Below are positions 57,782 to 64,000 of a stretch of DNA of 64,000 bases, piece after piece (the first letter of the stretch is position 1; each line of letters opens with the position of its first letter). A program made the translations under genes and the position numbers. The notes beneath the pieces were generated by a model. That model had not been told where the DNA came from. It searched no databases and saw only the letters and a program-made list of their open reading frames with translations. The stretch comes from Boesenbergia rotunda (taxonomy: Eukaryota > Streptophyta > Magnoliopsida > Zingiberales > Zingiberaceae): the NCBI GenBank assembly GCA_024364735.1, contig JAGFNQ010002599.1:186001-250000 (forward strand), given 5' to 3'.

Positions 57782-60333
57782 TGACGGGCCCAAATATACT
57801 ATGTTAAAGTTGTCACGAAATGTATGGGCTCATCAAATTTAAATATCAATGAAATGAAATGAAATGCTGGAAACCCTTTTACAATCAAAAGCATGAAAAT
57901 GTAATATAGGGGCCACAGGTCGTATTTTTCTCGGGGACTAATTGACGTTGTGTGATTCTAACTTGTATTTAGGTGTCGTTTGTGAATTTGGGTTTCGAAT
58001 ATGAATCTGGGTTTGGATTGCGATTGGAAATCAACTCACCATGATTGATGTAATAGCAGCAATAAAAATTGTGAATCACAAGGAGGAAAAAGAAATCTCT
58101 GTGCCGAAATGATACTAAGAGCTTGAACAGTTCATGATAATTCCAAATGAATGCTTGATTTAATTTAGGGAGCTAAGATATCAGTGACTGAATATATTGA
58201 CATAGATGAAACAATGCAGCCAATACCATGGACTGATCACTTCAGATAATAGAACTCTTAATGCTGAAACGAATTGCATGAGTGCAGGAATTTACTTCAA
58301 GCCTTCAGAAATTGGATGCAAAGCATGCAGCAACCCATTGAATGTAACGCAAGCTAGCAACTTTTGGAAGCAGAAATGTAACACAATCAAAAACCGAACT
58401 AATGTGCAGCTTTTGGAAGCAGAAATTCAGCAGCAGATATGGGACTTGAGTTATCAGAAATCAGAATTCAGAAACAGATTGAATTAATTCAGCTTGGAAG
58501 ACCAAGCTGCCAATGAAGAGAAGACAGCTGATGCAGAAACTGAAGTGGCACACAAGGGAGTTGATACGCAGGGTGTGCAGAAAATGGATAGCATAAATTC
58601 GAGCTTGAAGTCTGATTAAAACAGGTACAAGTGACATGCAGAAATTTGCAAGACAAGCTGGGATTAAATGCATGATCCAATGCTCCAACAAACAGTTCAA
58701 CTAAGTCTAACTGATATTTGGGAAATGGGATGATACATTCAGAACCCTTGCAGAATTTTGAAGACAGAATTGCAAGCACACTCGCAATGCAGAATGTCAG
58801 GTTTTGATTGCAGAAATTCCACACAACCAATTGCAGAAATGAATTGCAGCATGAATTTGATACAAAGTCTAACAAGACAATTGTTTTCAGTTGCAATAAA
58901 AGTCTAAAGTGAAACTCAACTGATACAAATTCAGAGCCGTGACATGTGATTTGCAGATGTGGAGTTAGCAGAAATGGATTCAAGTTGCAGAAATTGATGC
59001 AGAGGCAAACTGAACAAAAAGTGCAAATAGAATTCTAAATATGAAACATCTTAGATCAATTGCATTGTCTAACTAAATGTTGTCTACAATTGCAGGCATC
59101 AAGACTAAACACAAACTGAATTCGAAACAACTGGCAAAATTCAGAAATGACTGAAAATGGAAGTGGCACGCAAGCTGGGCTTTAACATGAATTGATACGC
59201 AAGGAATTAAACGAAATTAAACTGAAATTACAACTATTTGTTCACTGAACAAAATGCCTAGCTAAATTACTTGCAGAAAATAAACCTAACTTAAGCAAAA
59301 CAACAAAGAAACGAAATTAACCAATCTGAAATTTCAGAAACAGGAACAAAATTCAGAAACGAGATTACAGCTAATAAACGAGATTAACCAAGCTTCAATC
59401 CCTCATCTCAGCTCACAAATCCTTGCTGTCACTCAAGGATGAGCTTCCAATTAAGATAGAAGCAATCCATACAAGAAACGAAGCATCTGATACAAATTGC
59501 AGAAACGAAATAGCAGAAATTGAATTTGCGGCTAACAACTGAAAACTCGCCAATTAAGCTAAACCCTCAATCCAAATCCCTGCTGTCACTCAAGGATGAG
59601 CTCGAATTGAGGTGGTCACGCCTCCAAACGAAGAAATTGAAGAATCGATGAAGAAAATCGCTAAACTACTGAAGGAGACGAGCTGCGGCGAGGAAGACGC
59701 GACAAGGAGAAGAACAGTGCAGTGTTTGATTAAATACTTAAGCACGGACGGTCCAGATTGATTTGATGAAATCCAACGGCTGATCTTACTCTGATTGGAG
59801 CCAAACTTTAATGATAATGATCTGAGGTCAGGATCTGCCTTGTGGTAGCTCGGATCCTCCAGATATGCAACGGATAGTCCAGATCAACTCTATCTGTGAA
59901 TGGACGCTCTAGAGCCCTCCTTGCTTGATCCAACGGTTGATTTAGCTCTGATTGGGATGAAACCTTCAGATCTTGATCATAGAGCTTGATCAACCCTAAC
60001 CCTAGCTCGGATTGCTTCAGATCGTCCCGGATGGCTCAGATCTAGCCGCTCTTGAATCGGACGGCCCGGATTAATCGTAGGCTTGATAATTCGATCCGGT
60101 TCACATCCGACTCAGGTTTGACCCAGTATGCCCTAGGTCTAGGATCCTTTCATGCCTACAAAAATATATCAGAAAATTAGTGGCCAATTAATCCAAAAAA
60201 TGTGTAAATTTGCAATTAAGTCCAAAATAAGATAAAGTTCCAAAACCTAGGGTAAAATCATAATTAAGCAATAAAAACATGGGTCAAACATGGATTTTAA
60301 CATCTAAAATAATCACAAAAATGGTACTTATCA
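57782..60333 (-). mobile_element. LTR-E: 2.55-kb solo-LTR-like element splitting the minisatellite
   Basis: Starts TGACGGGCCC and ends GTACTTATCA, with a perfect GTGCT duplication (57777-57781, 60334-60338) derived from the minisatellite unit. Its right end is homologous to that of LTR-D, and both hold ATCCAACGGCTGA-type motifs (59769 here). It is rich in TGCAGAAAT words (58280-59530). No coding domains. On the minus strand it starts TGATAAGTACC, suggesting a gypsy LTR. Confidence 0.75.
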
Positions 60334-60338
60334 GTGCT

Positions 60339-60959
60339 GTCGATGCCCGACTAAGAAATAAAACCCTACCATCTTGCGGTGCTACGGATGCCCGAGGTGA
60401 ATAGGCTTGGTCTGGGTTTTGCGGATGCCCGACCAAGAAATAAAACCCTACTACCTTGCGGTATTGTGGATGCCCGAGTTGAGTAGGCTTGGTCTGAGTG
60501 CTACCGATGCCTGACCAAGAAATAACACCCTACCACCTTGTAGTGCTGCAGATGCCCAAGGTGAGTAGGTTTGGTCTGGGTGCTGCGGATGTCCGACCAA
60601 GAAATAAAACCCTACCACCTTGCGGTGCTGCGGATGCCCGAGGTGAGTAGGCTTGGTTTGGGTATTGTGGATACCCAACCAAGTAATGAAACCCTACCAC
60701 CTTGCAGTGTTACGGATGCCTGAGGTGAGTAAGCTTGGTCTGGGTGCTACGGATGCCCGACAAAGAAATAAAACCCTACCACCTTGCGGTGCTGCGGATG
60801 CCCGAGGTGAGTAGGCTTGATCTGGGTGCTACGGATGCCAGACCAAAAAATAAAATCCTACCATCTTGCGGTGCTACGGATGCCCGAGGTGAGTAGGCTT
60901 GGTCTTGTTGCTGCCGATGCCCGACCAAGAAATAAAACCCTACTAGCTCGTGGTGCTGC
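60339..60959 (+). repeat. 82-bp minisatellite, second block (about 7 units)
   Basis: Continues the array of 56401-57776 in the same orientation and phase after LTR-E. It is cut at 60959 by the start of Copia-3. Confidence 0.93.
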
Positions 60960-62480
60960 TGTTAGTAGGAGTCCTAGAGCTAATTATGTGATGATTGACT
61001 AGGGACTTTTTTATCATATTCTATCATTAATAAAGGCATGTTTGGTTATTATATTTACTTTATATTTGTACCAAATAACTAAGTATAATAATGTCCTTGT
61101 GTAGTAGGTTCTTATGTATATCATATCGATTAGTTGAATTGATAGTGAGATGATATAGAGAATACTATACTAAACTATTCTTAGTCAAGCATTAATATTC
61201 ATGGATAATATTAATGCATGGAGACTAGCATGTAGGTCAATTGATGACTTGAGCTCACAAGTCATGGATATGTGATATCAAGTTGACACATAGGTATACA
61301 TTAGAGAATGTATACTGAATTGACCTGTCATGAGAAAGTTTCATAGATTGTCATATGAGTGTCATAAACTTTCTCATGTGACTATTAGTAGGAATAGTCT
61401 ATAAACCTAAAGTCACTACGGTTTCCTACATAAGGAGTTATGTTCTTTGGTATCGTCAAACGTCACCTGTAACAGGGTGGACTATAAAGGCGATCACTGG
61501 GTATGTAATAAATTATGCAGAGGGATATGAGTGATGTAGATGAGATCTATCCCTCTCATATGACGGGAATGATATCTATGGGCCCTTTGATTGAGTAGGA
61601 CTACTAAAACGCATGGTTAAGCTCAAATGAGTCAATATGAGATATTGAGCTCATTTGTTTGAGTGAGTCTACTCAGGGATCAAGAAACATAAAGATTGAT
61701 CGAGGATGATACAGTCTATGTCTCATTGGTCAATCTAGATATCAAGGATAGAAGGACAAGGTCATACATTATTATAGTCACGGAGGTTAAGTGGATCTCG
61801 ACTTTCTCGTCACTTGGGTAGCAATGATGCATTGCTAGATGACGCTCATTGCTTATGTGTCTAAAGTGGTTTAGACACATTGCCAACGTTACGAAAATCT
61901 ATTGGGTCATACACTAAGGACACGATGTTTCGGAGATTAATTGATTTTAGTTTGACTAAGATTTGATCCGAATTGAAGAGTTAGACTCAAGTGAATCCAA
62001 TTGGATTGTGGGATTGAGTCTAATTTGAGTTAGACTCATCTAGATTAGACTCAACCACTTAATTATGGATAATATTCATTAAATGGTTTAATGAAAATTA
62101 TTTAAGAGGAAGGCTAAGAGGCATTCTATTCATTAGATGAATAGAATATTATGAGTCTCAAGGAATACCAAAAGGCTTGGTATTCATTGGGTTTTATTAG
62201 CATTAAGATGAGAGGAACTCAAGGGACATAGACCCTTAGTATTCATTAGATGAGTATAAATACCCCCTCTTGTCAAAGGCTAAAGAGAGACACTTCTTTT
62301 CTTCTTCTTTCTTCCTCCTTGTCCAAAACTCCCTTGTGGAGGTTCTTGTGTTTTGTGAACCATCCCAAGTTGCTAGCACAACTAAGGTGGTTCCTTGCTA
62401 GCGCAACTAAGGTGGTTCCTCTCTGAGGCAAAGATCATGTTCGTGTGGATACGTATAGAGGCATGGATACTTGAACATGC

Positions 62481-62539
62481 TGTTGGTGCAGACAGCACCC
62501 AAGTCGAACCTGAGTTTTGATAATGGCAAAGGGTTCAAA
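62481..62539 (+). mobile_element. Start of an LTR of the LTR-F family, cut by the gap
   Basis: TGTTGGTGCAGACAGCACCC then CGAACCTGAGTTTTGATAAT matches the minus-strand start of LTR-F. It is inserted in Copia-3 and disappears into the N run. The far end is not seen. Confidence 0.6.
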
Positions 62540-62894
62540 NNNNNNNNNNNNNNNNNNNNNNNNNNNNNNNNNNNNNNNNNNNNNNNNNNNNNNNNNNNNN
62601 NNNNNNNNNNNNNNNNNNNNNNNNNNNNNNNNNNNNNNNNNNNNNNNNNNNNNNNNNNNNNNNNNNNNNNNNNNNNNNNNNNNNNNNNNNNNNNNNNNNN
62701 NNNNNNNNNNNNNNNNNNNNNNNNNNNNNNNNNNNNNNNNNNNNNNNNNNNNNNNNNNNNNNNNNNNNNNNNNNNNNNNNNNNNNNNNNNNNNNNNNNNN
62801 NNNNNNNNNNNNNNNNNNNNNNNNNNNNNNNNNNNNNNNNNNNNNNNNNNNNNNNNNNNNNNNNNNNNNNNNNNNNNNNNNNNNNNNNNNNNNN
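62540..62894. other. Assembly gap (355 N)
   Basis: A run of N. Its true size is unknown; it falls inside a nested LTR, so the missing DNA could be larger. Confidence 0.98.
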
Positions 62895-63602
62895 AGTATA
62901 CGGGTCATAACCATGTCACATTTTACCGCTTATATGTAGATATATGCAATGTGTGTATGTGATGCATGATTAGATAAACATTTATCTTAATTAAGTGAAC
63001 TCGATATGTCTACCAAAGTTTGGTACTCATAAACTACCTCGATCATTTGTTGTTGGGTTTGCCAAAGCAAAGCGACACATTTTATCTTGGTAGAGTGTGA
63101 GAGGACAATTGTGATGTTCCGCTATCGAACTTTGGGTGAGACTTAACTAAGTCACCTCAATTGGATTGAGAAACTTAGAGGCACATCCCAAACGTTGGAA
63201 AAATTGGGTAAGAGAACAATTATATAAAGATTTGGACGATTAGCGAAAGCTAACTCAAGATGATATATAATGTGGATCTTGATCCTTTGTTTCCAAGAGT
63301 TACATAAGATGTAATTGGTAAAATATTACCTACCTAATTATACTAAGTCTTGGGTGATTTACCAAAGCTAACTCAAGATTAGTTATAATATGGATCTTGT
63401 CCCACATGAACAGAGTCGTTATTTGGTTTGGAGCTAGTAGTGTGGGCAAATTGAGTTTGCCTACATCCATGACTAGCCCCTACTAAAGATCTACAATTCA
63501 GTGGGAGTGTCATTTAATTAAAGACCTAATTAAATGATCTAGATATGATACTTATTTCTGCATATTTTACTGTTGTAGATCACCATATCATCTAACACGT
63601 AA
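62895..63602 (+). other. Copia-3 leader/LTR sequence after the gap
   Basis: Non-coding. AGCTAACTCAAGAT appears near 63249 and 63366 followed by TATAATATGGATCTTG-like text, a diverged direct duplication of about 115 bp. Confidence 0.5.
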
Positions 63603-64000
63603 TATACTCTTGCTCTGCGATCCATCCTTGAGAAGGACAAGCTCAACGGAGCTAATTTTCTGGACTGGTACAGAAACTTAAGGATTGTCCTCAAACAAGA
63701 ACGAAAACTGTACATCCTAGAACAACTTCTTCCAGAAGCACCTATCACTACCGCCACTCACGTCGAAAAGGATACTTACAAGAAGCATCAAGATGATGTA
63801 CTTGATGTATCATGCCTCATGCTTACCACCATAAACTCTGAGCTTCAGAAGCAACATGAGAACATGAATGCACATGATATAGTTGAGCACTTAAAACAAC
63901 TATATCAAGGGCAAGCTAGGCACGATCAGTTTGAGGTGTCTAAGGCCCTATTTACATGCAAGATGCAAGAAGGAACTCTCGTAGGAACTCACGTACTCAA
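63603..64000 (+). pseudogene. Copia-3 gag, 5' part (start codon not found)
   Basis: Open from a TAA at 63600-63602 to the window edge. LEKDKLNGANFLDWYRNLRI, then EKDTYKKHQDDVLDV and LKQLYQGQARHDQFEVSKAL are typical of plant copia gag (UBN2). No ATG precedes the conserved part in this frame, so the start codon is probably mutated. The remainder is outside the window. Confidence 0.8.

Larger units (their letters stand above)
60960..64000 (+). mobile_element. Copia-3: 5' part of a Ty1/copia element running off the right edge
   Basis: A TGTTAGTAGGAG start at 60960 interrupts the minisatellite. Long non-coding DNA with a TATA box (GAGTATAAATACC, about 62251) follows, as in an LTR, then a nested LTR start and N gap, then a copia gag at 63603-64000. 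The 3' limit of the LTR is not visible; it should lie between about 62400 and 63500. The left flank GCTGC would be the target duplication, untestable here. Confidence 0.7.

Noticed and set aside
58206..58983. Frames in LTR-E
   Set aside because: They come from TGCAGAAAT word repeats; no domain.
62435..62962. Frames crossing the N run
   Set aside because: They are produced by unknown bases and carry no information.

Overview
This is a stretch of plant nuclear DNA. The evidence is genes with several small exons and GT-AG introns (an RNA-binding protein, a glycerophosphodiester phosphodiesterase, a TLDc protein) set among nested LTR retrotransposons, MITEs and a large Mutator-like element. I cannot fix the species; a flowering plant with a repeat-rich genome, possibly a monocot, is an impression only. 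No prokaryotic features, CRISPR array, rRNA or tRNA gene was seen.

Layout. 1-4.6 kb holds three minus-strand host genes: the first exon of an organelle-targeted-looking protein (88-312), a TLDc-domain gene (950-1657) and a complete six-exon RRM gene (2749-4412). 4.6-7.4 kb is AT-rich intergenic DNA. 7458-29856 is one old Ty1/copia element (Copia-1) that has been a landing site for others. A hAT-type MITE sits in its 5' LTR. A TG...CA solo-LTR-like insert (LTR-B) sits between its RNase H and 3' LTR, and LTR-B is itself interrupted by two more solo-LTR-like elements (C and D). A younger copia element (Copia-2, 22355-29419) lies in its 3' LTR. Target-site duplications were found at every junction, so the order of insertion can be read.

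32269-39787 is a complete nine-exon, minus-strand GDPD4-like gene with a 4.2 kb intron. 39967-52450 is a 12.5 kb Mutator-like element with a perfect 9-bp target duplication and diverged terminal inverted repeats. It carries an apparently intact multi-exon ULP1-type cysteine protease gene on the plus strand and a damaged mudrA-type transposase on the minus strand (Kaonashi/KI-MULE-like). Between them are a 190-bp tandem array and a 563-bp tandem array, the second split by another solo LTR (F).

53.9-61 kb is a truncated Ty3/gypsy element: LTR, primer-binding site, broken gag and a protease. Right after the protease its pol is replaced by an 82-bp minisatellite of about 24 units, split by solo LTR-E. 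From 60960 to the window end is the 5' part of a third copia element (Copia-3), with an N gap (62540-62894) inside a nested LTR of the same family as LTR-F.

The most unusual items are the ULP1-carrying MULE with its internal arrays, the gag-protease/82-bp minisatellite fusion whose units carry 5' splice-site-like motifs, and a hairpin minisatellite (GATCGGTC...GACCGATC) inside LTR-B. Exon joins, repeat counts and identities were worked out by eye.
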